Positions 16,536 to 24,560 of a stretch of 36,610 nt of DNA are shown here, piece after piece. The notes under the pieces were generated by a model that ran no database searches, had not been told where the DNA came from, and was given only the letters and a program-made list of their open reading frames with translations. Position 1 is the first letter of the stretch. Each line of letters opens with the position of its first letter. Source of the DNA: Prevotellamassilia timonensis (GTDB lineage: Bacteria; Bacteroidota; Bacteroidia; Bacteroidales; Bacteroidaceae); NCBI RefSeq assembly GCF_900106785.1, contig NZ_LT629844.1, positions 728,988 through 765,597 on the forward strand, in the 5' to 3' direction. A program made the translations under genes and the position numbers.

Positions 16536-16538
16536 GTC

Positions 16539-17396
16539 TTATTCTCCTCCTTTATATTTAATGTTGTCAATCAGTCGCACGGGGCGTGCACCGCAATAAA
16601 CGGTGATGCAACCTACAATGTATTCAGCCTCGTCCCATGAGGTCACGGGCTGCAGCGTGATGCCGTTAACAATCTCAAAGTATTCCACCTCGAGGCCATT
16701 TGTGGCATTGAGTGCGCCACACACAAGGTCGTGTGTCTCCTTAACGCTATGGCTCTTGGCAAACTCCACGCTCGTTTTCAGTGCTTGCGATATGCACACC
16801 GCAATGCGCTTTTCGCTTTCGCTCAGCAGGGCATTGCGCGAGCTCAGTGCCAGTCCGCTCTCCTCGCGCACGATGGGGCAGGGGCGAATTTCGACGGGAA
16901 TTTTCAAATCCTTTACCATGGCACGAATGACAGCAATCTGCTGGAAATCCTTCTCGCCAAAGTAAGCGTGGTCGGGGCGCACCATGTAGAAGAGTTTGCT
17001 CACAATTTGGCAAACACCATTAAAGTGGCCAGGACGGCGCGGGCCCTCCATCACGGTGTCGATGGGCGGGTATGAAAAAGTGCGTGTGTCGGGTTCGGGG
17101 TAGACCTCCTCCACGGTAGGTGCAAAAACGTAGGTGGCACCTAACGACTCGAGCAACTTGCAGTCGGCATCGAGTGTGCGGGGGTAGTTTTTCAGGTCGT
17201 TTTTATCGTTGAATTGGGTAGGGTTGACAAAAACGCTCACCACCGTGATGTCGTTTTCGGCAACTGCGCGTTTAACAAGTGATGCGTGTCCGGCATGCAG
17301 TGCGCCCATGGTGGGCACCAGACCAATCTTCTTACCTTCGGCCCGCGCTGTGTCGAGTGCGGCCTCAAGCTCTTTTTGTGTGTTGAAGACTTTCAT
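16539..17396 (-). CDS. panC: Pantothenate synthetase (pantoate-beta-alanine ligase)
   Basis: A 285-residue ATP-dependent ligase joining pantoate and beta-alanine. The N-terminal nucleotide-binding motif is [13 protein letters not shown] (His34 and His37 of the HIGH-like motif). Further blocks are [12 protein letters not shown] (pantoate site), [18 protein letters not shown] and [12 protein letters not shown] (KMSKS-like loop). The length is normal. It is the first gene of the panC-panD operon and divergent from the GT5-like gene, with about 307 bp between the starts. No consensus -7 box for panC is certain; a TATTTTGC-like element on the minus strand (about 17447-17454) is a candidate. Confidence 0.96.
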   Translation of the reverse strand: MKVFNTQKELEAALDTARAEGKKIGLVPTMGALHAGHASLVKRAVAENDITVVSVFVNPTQFNDKNDLKNYPRTLDADCKLLESLGATYVFAPTVEEVYPEPDTRTFSYPPIDTVMEGPRRPGHFNGVCQIVSKLFYMVRPDHAYFGEKDFQQIAVIRAMVKDLKIPVEIRPCPIVREESGLALSSRNALLSESEKRIAVCISQALKTSVEFAKSHSVKETHDLVCGALNATNGLEVEYFEIVNGITLQPVTSWDEAEYIVGCITVYCGARPVRLIDNIKYKGGE

Positions 17397-17703
17397 TGTT
17401 GTGTTGAAATATTATTATGGGCAAAGCGAGCCCCTTTCATTGGAGGTGCAAAATAACACATTTATTGTCAAATATGCCCTATGTTTGGCCATGAATTGTG
17501 TGATATTTAACACGTTAAGTCTTAAAACCATTGGTACATAGCGCGTTTTCCTGATTTTTTTGCTAACTTTGCACTTGTAGACTTAGTGTGCCAATACAAA
17601 TTAAGCTCCACAAGAGGCAAAGAGGCAAGTTGCATGGCGGCTTGCGCAGCTTTATCAAACTAAACGGACGCGTGTTGGCAGTTAGATATAAAACGAAGTT
17701 ATA
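17397..17703. other. Divergent intergenic region, panC / GT5-like gene
   Basis: A 307-bp gap between divergent starts holding the promoters for both units. The plus-strand -7 box is annotated separately. About 130 bases of untranslated leader follow it before the GT5-like gene, with no clear riboswitch or hairpin that I can name. Confidence 0.5.
17564..17571 (+). promoter_or_regulatory. -7 box (TAACTTTG) for the GT5-like gene
   Basis: TAACTTTG fits TAnnTTTG exactly and is followed by C, as is common. It lies 133 bp upstream of the ATG, implying a leader of about 125 nt. Confidence 0.65.
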
Positions 17704-18528
17704 ATGAAGTCAAAGAAAGTATTGTTCATTACACAAGAGATGACACCCTATGTGCCCGAGAGCCCTGTGGCTCTTGATGGTCGCAAAATGCCGCAGGCCC
17801 TGCAGGAGCTGGGCTGCGAAATCCGCACGTTCATGCCCCGGTGGGGTATTATCAACGAGCGTCGCAACCAGTTGCACGAGGTTATCCGCTTGTCGGGCAT
17901 GAACATTATCATCGATGACACGGACCACCCGCTCATTATCAAGGTGGCTTCAATACAGGCTGCCCGCATGCAGGTGTATTTCATCGACAACGACGACTAT
18001 TTTCACAAGCGTGCCATGTTTGCCGACGAGAGCGGCAAGGAATATGACGACAACATAGAGCGTGCCATATTCTATGCACGTGGCGTGCTCGAAACGGTTA
18101 AGAAGTTGCGTTGGTGTCCTGATGTGATTTATTGCCAGGGCTGGATGTCGGCAGTCGTTCCGTTCTATATTAAAACGGCTTATCGCGAAGAACCGCCTTT
18201 TGCTGCTGCAAAGGTTGTCAGCTCGTTGTATGGCGAGATGCCCGATGCCACGCAGACAGAGCGATTTGCCGAGTGCTTGGAGTTTCGTGATGCCACACCT
18301 GATGCCATCAAGCAGGCAGGTGTTGACCTTACATTGCCCGATAGCTTAGGACGTTTGGCTGTAGCTTTCAGCGATGGCGTGATAGAGGGCGAGGCCGGAA
18401 AGCAAGACGAATTGTTGGCTTATGCCAAGAGCTTGAATGTGCCGACACTTGCCATGCCCGCCGACGATGAGAAGGCCGCTGCCTACAAGGCTTTTATTGA
18501 CCAAATAGCAGGTGGCGAGGAAGCGTAA
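17704..18528 (+). CDS. Stand-alone GT5-type glycogen/starch synthase N-terminal domain protein
   Basis: A 274-residue protein matching only the N-terminal Rossmann half of glycogen synthase. It has KKVLFITQEMTPYVPESPVA in place of the ADP-glucose-binding KxGGL loop, then LGCEIRTFMPRWG, YDDNIERAIFYARGVLETV and CPDVIYCQGWMSAVVP (the usual HxHDW region). The second GT-B domain with the catalytic Glu is absent, so it probably does not act alone as a synthase. The short form seems standard in Bacteroidales next to panC and DUF4270, which suggests a conserved, non-canonical role. The last 100 residues look unlike GT5. The annotation 'glycogen synthase' should be taken as homology, not function. Confidence 0.8.
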   Translation: MKSKKVLFITQEMTPYVPESPVALDGRKMPQALQELGCEIRTFMPRWGIINERRNQLHEVIRLSGMNIIIDDTDHPLIIKVASIQAARMQVYFIDNDDYFHKRAMFADESGKEYDDNIERAIFYARGVLETVKKLRWCPDVIYCQGWMSAVVPFYIKTAYREEPPFAAAKVVSSLYGEMPDATQTERFAECLEFRDATPDAIKQAGVDLTLPDSLGRLAVAFSDGVIEGEAGKQDELLAYAKSLNVPTLAMPADDEKAAAYKAFIDQIAGGEEA

Positions 18529-18651
18529 GCTGCTTGCCGGTGTTTGGCTTTAGCCGGGGAGGGCATTTGCTTTGCGCAGAGTGAAGGTTGCTGCTCCGTG
18601 GTACGCTCACACAAATACTACACGATTTTTTGTATAATACATAGCATATAG

Positions 18652-18715
18652 GCCCATGTACGTTAAGGCACACAGATAATGTCATTGCTGAAACACACAT
18701 GGGCTTTATTTTTGA
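18652..18715 (+). terminator. Possible terminator before the DUF4270 gene
   Basis: GCCCATGT (18652-18659) and ACATGGGC (18697-18704) pair perfectly around a long 37-base loop, followed by the T-rich TTTATTTTTGAT. Confidence 0.45.
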
Positions 18716-18790
18716 TAGCTTGGCGCAAACAATGACGCAGCAAGATGCTGTAGCATGGCCTTTGATGCCAACGAAACATGGTTTTATTTT

Positions 18791-20311
18791 ATGAAGAATA
18801 TCACTTTGTCAATGCTGTTGGGCGCTTTCGCTTTGATTGCGTGTGATGATGATACTGCAATGGTGGGGTACGACGTGATACCCAAGAAAGATGAGGTTTC
18901 GGCCATCGACTCGGTGTTTACAGTCAGTTCGCGCACCATTAAGGTAGATTCGGTGTTGTCCAACACAAGCACTTGCTATTTGGGCAGTATTGTCGACCCC
19001 GACATGCACATCAAAACCACTTCGGGATTTTTGGCACAATTCTATCTGCCGGCCGACTTCAAGCTGCCTGCAAAGAGCAAACTCGCACTGTCGCCGATAA
19101 AGGCAGACTCGTGTGACCTGCGCTTGTACATAGACAGCTATTATGGCGACTCGCTCACTACAATGAAACTGCACGTGCAGGAACTTGAGGGGGGCGACAA
19201 GGCTTTGAACGACAAAACAAATTACTATACCGACCTTCGTGCAGACGACTACATCAAGCAAGGTGGGGTGAGCAAGACCATCAGCTATGCGGTGAAGGAC
19301 TTGACCCGTCCCGACAACGAAACGAACGGTAAGACATATTACCGGCAGATTGTGGTGAAATTGCCAGAGGATTTTGGCACCAAAATCATGCGCAGTTATT
19401 ATGCCGACCCAAACAGCCCGAATTTCAAGAGCTCGTATGACTTTATACGTAATGTGTGTGCCGGTTTCAGCTTTAAGAGTGCGGGCGGTACGGACGTGTT
19501 GTTGAAAACGGCCAAAATGTCGCTCAATGTATACTTTAGCTATCATAGCAAAACGACTGCTGGTGCCGACACCATTGTGGGCGGAGCCGTGTCGTTTGGT
19601 GGTACTGAGGAGGTGCTGCAGACTACGTATGTTGACAATACCTATCCGGGCAGTGTCAGCAATGAGACGTTGGCCGGGCAGCCATGCACTTATCTCAAGT
19701 CGCCCGCGGGCTATTTTACCGAAATGACAATACCCGTAGACGATGTGGTAGATGGCAAGAACAAGAATGGCGAGCACTATAACGACAGCATCAATTCTGC
19801 TCAAATCATCATTCGCCGCAAAACCAACGAGCATGCTGAGGGGGCATTTGCCATGCCGGTGCCGCAGCAAATATTGTTGTTGCGCAAGGCTGATATGACT
19901 TCATTCTTTGAAAGGAACAAGTTGCCCGACAGCCAGTTGAGCTACTTGAGCAGCCAGACAACTGAGGCCAAGAATTATTACGCTTTCAGCAACATTGCTC
20001 CGCTTGTAACGTATATGAAGGTGATGCGCGACAAGGCTGCTGGTGTGTCGCGTACCGATGATGCGGCCACACGCCGTAACAAGTATGCCGCATGGGAGGC
20101 GTCGGACAAGTATGATGCAGACTGGAACAAGGTGGTGCTGATACCGGTTGATGCCGTTTATACCCAAACTACCAGCCCAACGGGCACAGCCGTATCGGTG
20201 TTGCGCAGCGTAAAAGCGCAACTCGGTTTGACCTCGGTGCAGCTTGAGGGTGGAGCTGATGAAGAAAACCCGGTGAAGATGCAAATCATTTATAGCCGGT
20301 ATAACAAATAA
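18791..20311 (+). CDS. DUF4270 family lipoprotein
   Basis: A 506-residue lipoprotein. The start at 18791 gives a standard lipoprotein signal, MKNITLSMLLGAFALIAC, with the lipidated Cys18 followed by Asp-rich DDDTAM. The upstream extension from 18755 would bury the signal. The body has the DUF4270 pattern: an early VSSRTIKVDSVLSNTSTCYLG, a STCYLGSIVDP block, and repeated beta-rich segments ending VQLEGGADEENPVKMQIIYSRYNK. It is likely outer-membrane attached. The function is unknown; it is conserved across Bacteroidetes downstream of the short GT5 protein. A nucleotidyltransferase follows after 20 bp, so the genes probably share a transcript. Confidence 0.85.
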   Translation: MKNITLSMLLGAFALIACDDDTAMVGYDVIPKKDEVSAIDSVFTVSSRTIKVDSVLSNTSTCYLGSIVDPDMHIKTTSGFLAQFYLPADFKLPAKSKLALSPIKADSCDLRLYIDSYYGDSLTTMKLHVQELEGGDKALNDKTNYYTDLRADDYIKQGGVSKTISYAVKDLTRPDNETNGKTYYRQIVVKLPEDFGTKIMRSYYADPNSPNFKSSYDFIRNVCAGFSFKSAGGTDVLLKTAKMSLNVYFSYHSKTTAGADTIVGGAVSFGGTEEVLQTTYVDNTYPGSVSNETLAGQPCTYLKSPAGYFTEMTIPVDDVVDGKNKNGEHYNDSINSAQIIIRRKTNEHAEGAFAMPVPQQILLLRKADMTSFFERNKLPDSQLSYLSSQTTEAKNYYAFSNIAPLVTYMKVMRDKAAGVSRTDDAATRRNKYAAWEASDKYDADWNKVVLIPVDAVYTQTTSPTGTAVSVLRSVKAQLGLTSVQLEGGADEENPVKMQIIYSRYNK

Positions 20312-20331
20312 GATATTTTAGAAACGTATAT

Positions 20332-21066
20332 ATGAAAGTAATGCTCTTTGCAGCAGGACTTGGTACACGGTTGCGCCCGCTTACTGACACCATGCCAAAA
20401 GCCATGGTACCGGTGGCGGGCCGTCCGCTTATAGACATTGTCCTGAGGCATTTGATAGCGCAAGGTGCTACCGAGGTGGTGGTGAATGTGCACCACTTTG
20501 CACAACAAATTGTTGACTTTGTGATGCAACACGAGTGGCCTGTGCCAGTGCGTATATCTGACGAAACTGACGAACTGCTCAACACGGGTGGCGGATTGCG
20601 TCATGCTGCACCATTATTTGCACAAGATGGTGCGCCTATCCTTATTCATAATGTCGACATATTGAGCAATGCGCCGATAGCTGCCTTTTACAAGCAGAAC
20701 TTGCAGGCTGATGCCACGCTGATGGTGAGCCAGCGCGATACGCAGCGCTATTTGCTGTTTGATGACGACATGCGCTTGCGTGGGTGGACAAACATTGCTA
20801 CTGGCGAAGTAAAGAGCCCGTTTGACCACATTGAAGTGGACAAACTGCAGCGTTATGCCTTTTCGGGCATTCACATGTTCTCGCCGCGTTTGTTTGATTT
20901 GATGGCGGAACGGCCTGCGGCATTCCCCATCATGGATTTTTATTTGGAGGCGTGTGCCAAGGCTGATATTCGCGGATATGTGCAGCCTGATTTGCATCTG
21001 CTCGACGTGGGTAAGCTTAATACCCTGCATGAGGCCGAAAGCTTTGTACGCGAACTCGGGTTGTAA
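20332..21066 (+). CDS. Sugar-phosphate nucleotidyltransferase (MurU/HddC-like)
   Basis: A 244-residue enzyme with the NTP-transferase fold. The N terminus has the nucleotide-binding signature LFAAGLGTRLRPLTDTMPKAM with the catalytic Arg and Lys (KAMVPVAGRPLID). Further blocks are ETDELLNTGGGLRHAAPLF, HNVDILSNAP (metal-binding Asp) and FSGIHMFSPRLF. It activates a sugar-1-phosphate with an NTP; the substrate (for example MurNAc-1-P, or a mannose or heptose phosphate) cannot be decided from sequence. There is no left-handed beta-helix acyltransferase tail, and the length fits the MurU-type short form. It lies 20 bp after the DUF4270 gene. Confidence 0.88.
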   Translation: MKVMLFAAGLGTRLRPLTDTMPKAMVPVAGRPLIDIVLRHLIAQGATEVVVNVHHFAQQIVDFVMQHEWPVPVRISDETDELLNTGGGLRHAAPLFAQDGAPILIHNVDILSNAPIAAFYKQNLQADATLMVSQRDTQRYLLFDDDMRLRGWTNIATGEVKSPFDHIEVDKLQRYAFSGIHMFSPRLFDLMAERPAAFPIMDFYLEACAKADIRGYVQPDLHLLDVGKLNTLHEAESFVRELGL

Positions 21067-21094
21067 CACTTAATTGCAAGAATAGTATTTAGTA

Positions 21095-21469
21095 ATGGGA
21101 CGTAACAAATATGCGCAGAGCGAAATAAACGACATACGCCGCCTGCTGCACTTGAAGAATAAGGCCAACCGCTTTGGGCAGAAACAGATACGCCACGAAT
21201 TGCGTACAAAATATGAGTTCAACATATCGGACTTTAACGAGCCTGGCAAGGCTTTTGGTCCGGAAGAACTTGACGAGGCCATAAAACGCCGTGCTATTGT
21301 GATACTTGATGATGCCACCATAGCTGACATGTTGGCCAAGCGGGCGCGTGACCGCGAACGTGATGCGGCAGAACAGGCGGCCGAACGGCCCTCGGCAGCA
21401 CCAGGTGCAGATTGGCAAGAGGCCATGAAGCAGTGGGAGGCATGGGAACAGTCTGAAAAGGAAAAGTAG
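21095..21469 (+). CDS. Small conserved-looking protein of unknown function
   Basis: A 124-residue, highly charged protein that I do not recognise. It is largely alpha-helical by composition: basic residues 1-35 (RNKYAQSEINDIRRLLHLKNK), a middle part with FGPEELDEAIKRRAIVILDD, and an Arg/Ala/Glu-rich helix (RARDRERDAAEQAAERP) ending in a Trp-rich WQEAMKQWEAWEQSEKEK. There is no signal peptide or membrane helix. It starts 28 bp after the nucleotidyltransferase and is probably the last gene of that transcript, which ends at the strong hairpin at 21536. Confidence 0.7.
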   Translation: MGRNKYAQSEINDIRRLLHLKNKANRFGQKQIRHELRTKYEFNISDFNEPGKAFGPEELDEAIKRRAIVILDDATIADMLAKRARDRERDAAEQAAERPSAAPGADWQEAMKQWEAWEQSEKEK

Positions 21470-21535
21470 CTGGGGCTTGGAGGCGCGTCATGCGTTTGTG
21501 CAACCCTCAGGTGCGCTTATGGGTGCGTGATATCT

Positions 21536-21584
21536 AAACGAGCAAACCGCTTGCAGCATAATTCTGCAAGCGGTTTGCTCGTTT
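21536..21584. terminator. Bidirectional hairpin between convergent genes
   Basis: A perfect 21-bp stem (21536-21556 with 21564-21584) with a 7-base loop. It begins AAACGAGCAAACC and ends GCTCGTTT, so it offers T-ended stems on both strands between convergent genes. Confidence 0.85.
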
Positions 21585-21607
21585 GGCTTGTGCGTGTATA
21601 TTGTGCG

Positions 21608-21871
21608 TCAGCCTTGTGTGGCTTTGTCCTCTTCCCACTTTCGCAGTACGGCATCGCGCATTTGGTAGATGTGGTGTATTTGTGCGGCATAGGTGGGGTT
21701 GTCCTTATGCTTGGCCACGATGTCGTAGTAGAGTGTGACGGTGTGTTTGAGGTCGGCAATGTAGGTGGCTTTGTCTATATGGATAGATTGGGGCAGCTCG
21801 TCAAAGTGTTCCTTAAACCAATTGACAACTTCGGCCAGTTCTTCGTCGGTATAATGCTTTTTGTATTCCAT
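21608..21871 (-). CDS. Small Bacteroidales protein (DUF6965-like)
   Basis: An 87-residue protein starting MEYKKHYTDEELAEVVNWF, with ELPQSIHIDKATYIADLKHTV in the middle. This pattern matches a small Bacteroidales family I recall as DUF6965, of unknown function. The start at 21871 is preferred over 21898: a consensus -7 box (21880-21887) lies between them, so the longer frame could not be fully transcribed from it. The mRNA would then be almost leaderless. It sits 89 bp downstream of recA and ends at the shared terminator hairpin. Confidence 0.65.
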   Translation of the reverse strand: MEYKKHYTDEELAEVVNWFKEHFDELPQSIHIDKATYIADLKHTVTLYYDIVAKHKDNPTYAAQIHHIYQMRDAVLRKWEEDKATQG

Positions 21872-21879
21872 GTTGGGTA

Positions 21880-21887
21880 CAAATATA
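21880..21887 (-). promoter_or_regulatory. -7 box for the small DUF gene
   Basis: On the minus strand the sequence reads TATATTTG, an exact TAnnTTTG match, only 8 bp upstream of the chosen ATG. Confidence 0.5.
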
Positions 21888-21960
21888 AAAGTCGACAAAC
21901 AAAGTGGGTTACCCCTCTGTTTGCCGACAGAAATATAATGTGGATGTTATTTGTGCAAGA

Positions 21961-22992
21961 TTAGTCCTCTTCATTGCGTGCCTTCAAGGCCTCGGCAATT
22001 TTGCCTTCAAGCTCTTCGGATAGTTCGGGATTGTCCTTGATAATCTTTTTCACCGCATCGCGTCCCTGGCCTAAGCGGCTCTCGCCATAGCTGAACCATG
22101 AACCGCTCTTCTTGATAATGCCCAATTCTACACCGAGGTCGACAATCTCGCCCACGTGTGAGATGCCCTCGCCAAATGTAATTTCAAATTCGGCCTTGCG
22201 GAAGGGGGGTGCTACCTTGTTCTTGACAATTTTGACGCGAACCTGGTTGCCAATCGGTGTGTCACCGTCCTTAAGGGTTGTTACGCGGCGAATGTCGAGG
22301 CGCACCGATGCGTAGAACTTCAGTGCGTTACCACCGGTGGTGGTTTCGGGATTGCCGAACATGACGCCAATCTTTTCACGCAACTGGTTGATGAAGATGC
22401 AGGTGGTGTTGGTTTTGCTGATGGTAGAGGTGAGCTTGCGCAAGGCCTGGCTCATCAAGCGTGCCTGCAGGCCCACTTTGTTGTCGCCCATGTCGCCTTC
22501 GATTTCGGCTTTTGGGGTGAGTGCTGCCACAGAGTCGATGACGATGATGTCGATGGCAGATGAGCGGATAAGCTGGTCGGCAATTTCGAGTGCCTGCTCG
22601 CCATTGTCGGGTTGCGAAATAAGCAATTCGTCAACGTCGACGCCCAATTTCTTGGCATAGAAACGGTCGAATGCATGTTCTGCATCAATAAAGGCTGCTA
22701 TGCCGCCACGCTTTTGTGCCTCGGCAATGGCATGAATGGCCAAAGTGGTTTTTCCTGACGACTCGGGGCCGTATATTTCGATGATGCGTCCTTTGGGGTA
22801 GCCTCCTACGCCTAAAGCGGCATTAAGGGCCAAACTGCCTGTGGGGATAACTTCAACGTCCTCAATTTGTTCGTCGCCAAGTTTCATGACAGAGCCACGA
22901 CCGAAGTCCTTCTCTATTTTTGACATGGCGGCTTGTAGCGCCTTGAGCTTTTCGCTCATGGGGGTAGTATTTTCTTCTGCTGTTTTTGCCAT
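21961..22992 (-). CDS. recA: Recombinase A
   Basis: A 343-residue RecA, the DNA strand-exchange ATPase of homologous recombination and the SOS co-protease. Walker A is GPESSGKT (residues 75-82). Walker B is in [10 protein letters not shown], loop L1 in [24 protein letters not shown] (given here only as a landmark, about residues 157-180), and loop L2 in [20 protein letters not shown]. The C terminus is acidic (KARNEED), as in the family. Length and motifs are complete. A -7 box lies 28 bp upstream. No clear SOS box is visible. The gene is followed by the small DUF gene. Confidence 0.98.
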   Translation of the reverse strand: MAKTAEENTTPMSEKLKALQAAMSKIEKDFGRGSVMKLGDEQIEDVEVIPTGSLALNAALGVGGYPKGRIIEIYGPESSGKTTLAIHAIAEAQKRGGIAAFIDAEHAFDRFYAKKLGVDVDELLISQPDNGEQALEIADQLIRSSAIDIIVIDSVAALTPKAEIEGDMGDNKVGLQARLMSQALRKLTSTISKTNTTCIFINQLREKIGVMFGNPETTTGGNALKFYASVRLDIRRVTTLKDGDTPIGNQVRVKIVKNKVAPPFRKAEFEITFGEGISHVGEIVDLGVELGIIKKSGSWFSYGESRLGQGRDAVKKIIKDNPELSEELEGKIAEALKARNEED

Positions 22993-23019
22993 TATGTGTA
23001 GTGTGTGTTATTGTAGTTG

Positions 23020-23027
23020 CAAACTTA
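23020..23027 (-). promoter_or_regulatory. -7 box for recA
   Basis: Minus-strand TAAGTTTG matches TAnnTTTG, 28 bp upstream of the recA ATG. No exact TTTG is present at the expected distance. Confidence 0.55.
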
Positions 23028-23108
23028 CTCAAATTTGATGGAATAACCTACATAAAACTTGAGAAATGGTCTGCACTGTGTCATTGATTGTATGTTTGCG
23101 GCACCTGT

Positions 23109-24551
23109 TTAGTTAGCTTGTCGGGCCATTTTGATTTCTAATACTCCACCTTTGAGCAGTTGTGTGTGTGTGAGGTATTGGTTGTTCTTTAGAGGTTGGT
23201 GCATGAGTTTGGCCTGGGCAATGTACAGGTTCTGCCTGTTGTTATTTTTTGTGTGAAGTATGAGGCGACGGCCGCGTGGCAGATGCAGTGTGACAACGTT
23301 AAAGAGCGGGCGTACTAATTTGTAGCCGTCCTGCCCGTCGTCGTTGTGTGGCACCAGGCCCATGGCGTTGAACACGAACCATGCAGCTTGTGTGTCAGAC
23401 AAATTGCCGCTTTGTCCGGTGAACAATGATTGGGCATATTGTCTTAGCAGCGAATCGGTGAGCACGGCGTTGTCGTCGGTTTTTGTTGCGTCACAGTTGT
23501 AGAGAGGGGCAATGGCATTAAGCAATTCTGTGGCATTGGCAGCCTTTCGGCAGTTGGCGTTGTGCATGAGTTGCGAAAGTGCTGCGGCAAAGGCTGCTTG
23601 CATCTGTGCATCGCGTGTAGATATCTCGATGTAGCGTACGGGCAAGGTGCTGGCGGCTGTCATACTGCTATTGGACTGTGCCGGCCTTGACGTGGCTGCT
23701 GTGGTGGGGCACTTGGTTGTGTGGCTTGCCTGTGTTTGCCGTTGTGCCGTTAAGGGCTGTCCATTGGTGGAGAGTTGCGGCTGCGCTTTGCGTTGGTCGC
23801 TGAAGTGGCGTTTGGTGAGTGGCTTGCCTATTGCGGCATAGGCGCCATCGGTGCTGACGGCCGACACGGCCGATTGTACGGTAAGCTCTTCGCCAGGCTT
23901 GAGGTCGAACACAAAGGCGGCTTTGCAGCGCTGTTCGCGTTGCCCGTTTTCGGTGCGCACAACTTCGCGGCGTACATTCCACTTGTTGAAGGGGTGGGAG
24001 AAGTGGGCCACGTAGTAAAGTGCGGGGGCATTGCTGCTGTTGAGGGTGCTGCGCTTGTAGGCTCGTATGGTGCGTTTGTCAATAAAAACGATGTCCATGT
24101 CCTCATTGGCGGCACCTGTCATGGCATTGTCAATGTCTACGAGAAAGCCTTTTTCAGCCGTTGTGTCGGGATAGGCATAACGCTGCACGCAATAGGCGGG
24201 CATGGCAGCAATGTTGGCAGTAATGTCGTAGCGTGTATAGCGTAATTGGTAATTTTGGGGGGCGCGCTCCTCAAATATGTACCCCGATGCGTATGCTGTG
24301 AATTGTGTGCTGTCTTTTTCGCCTACATATACCAGTAAGGGGTCGCCCACAAATGGCATTTGCAAAAAGCCATTGTCGGCTGTTTGTTGTGATGCTGATT
24401 GCATAAACCCGCTTATGAAATTGTCATTGTAGGGCATGTATGGACTGTTGTTGGCGTGAAAATGTGTGATGGGAGTGAGGCATTGTGCCTTCGCTCCCAT
24501 TACAATAATCAAACCGCCAACAACCAATGTTGTCAGTTTGTATAGTTTCAT
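23109..24551 (-). CDS. GH92-like secreted protein lacking the catalytic barrel
   Basis: A 480-residue protein with a signal peptide (LTTLVVGGLIIVMGAKA). Residues about 25-245 resemble the N-terminal beta-sandwich of GH92 alpha-mannosidases (NFISGFM, IFIDKRTIRAYKRS-like strand, VSAVSTDGAYAAIG). Then a ~60-residue Gln/Thr/Ser-rich linker follows. The rest (about 310-480) resembles the first helix and the end of the GH92 (alpha/alpha)6 barrel (NLSDTQAAWFVFNAMGLVP, RPLFNVVTLHLPRGR, LKGGVLEIKM). Typical GH92 proteins are about 750 residues; the middle with the GNE-type catalytic motif is missing, and the late NEDxGQMSAW-type motif reads NLSDTQAAW. It is probably inactive as a mannosidase, perhaps a binding or scaffold protein. 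It starts 9 bp after the helicase stop. Confidence 0.7.
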   Translation of the reverse strand: MKLYKLTTLVVGGLIIVMGAKAQCLTPITHFHANNSPYMPYNDNFISGFMQSASQQTADNGFLQMPFVGDPLLVYVGEKDSTQFTAYASGYIFEERAPQNYQLRYTRYDITANIAAMPAYCVQRYAYPDTTAEKGFLVDIDNAMTGAANEDMDIVFIDKRTIRAYKRSTLNSSNAPALYYVAHFSHPFNKWNVRREVVRTENGQREQRCKAAFVFDLKPGEELTVQSAVSAVSTDGAYAAIGKPLTKRHFSDQRKAQPQLSTNGQPLTAQRQTQASHTTKCPTTAATSRPAQSNSSMTAASTLPVRYIEISTRDAQMQAAFAAALSQLMHNANCRKAANATELLNAIAPLYNCDATKTDDNAVLTDSLLRQYAQSLFTGQSGNLSDTQAAWFVFNAMGLVPHNDDGQDGYKLVRPLFNVVTLHLPRGRRLILHTKNNNRQNLYIAQAKLMHQPLKNNQYLTHTQLLKGGVLEIKMARQAN

Positions 24552-24560
24552 GTTTCGTGT

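Noticed and set aside
18809-19870. 353-codon frame antisense to the DUF4270 gene
   Set aside because: The sense strand has a lipoprotein signal and family match; the antisense product is His/Arg-rich without motifs.
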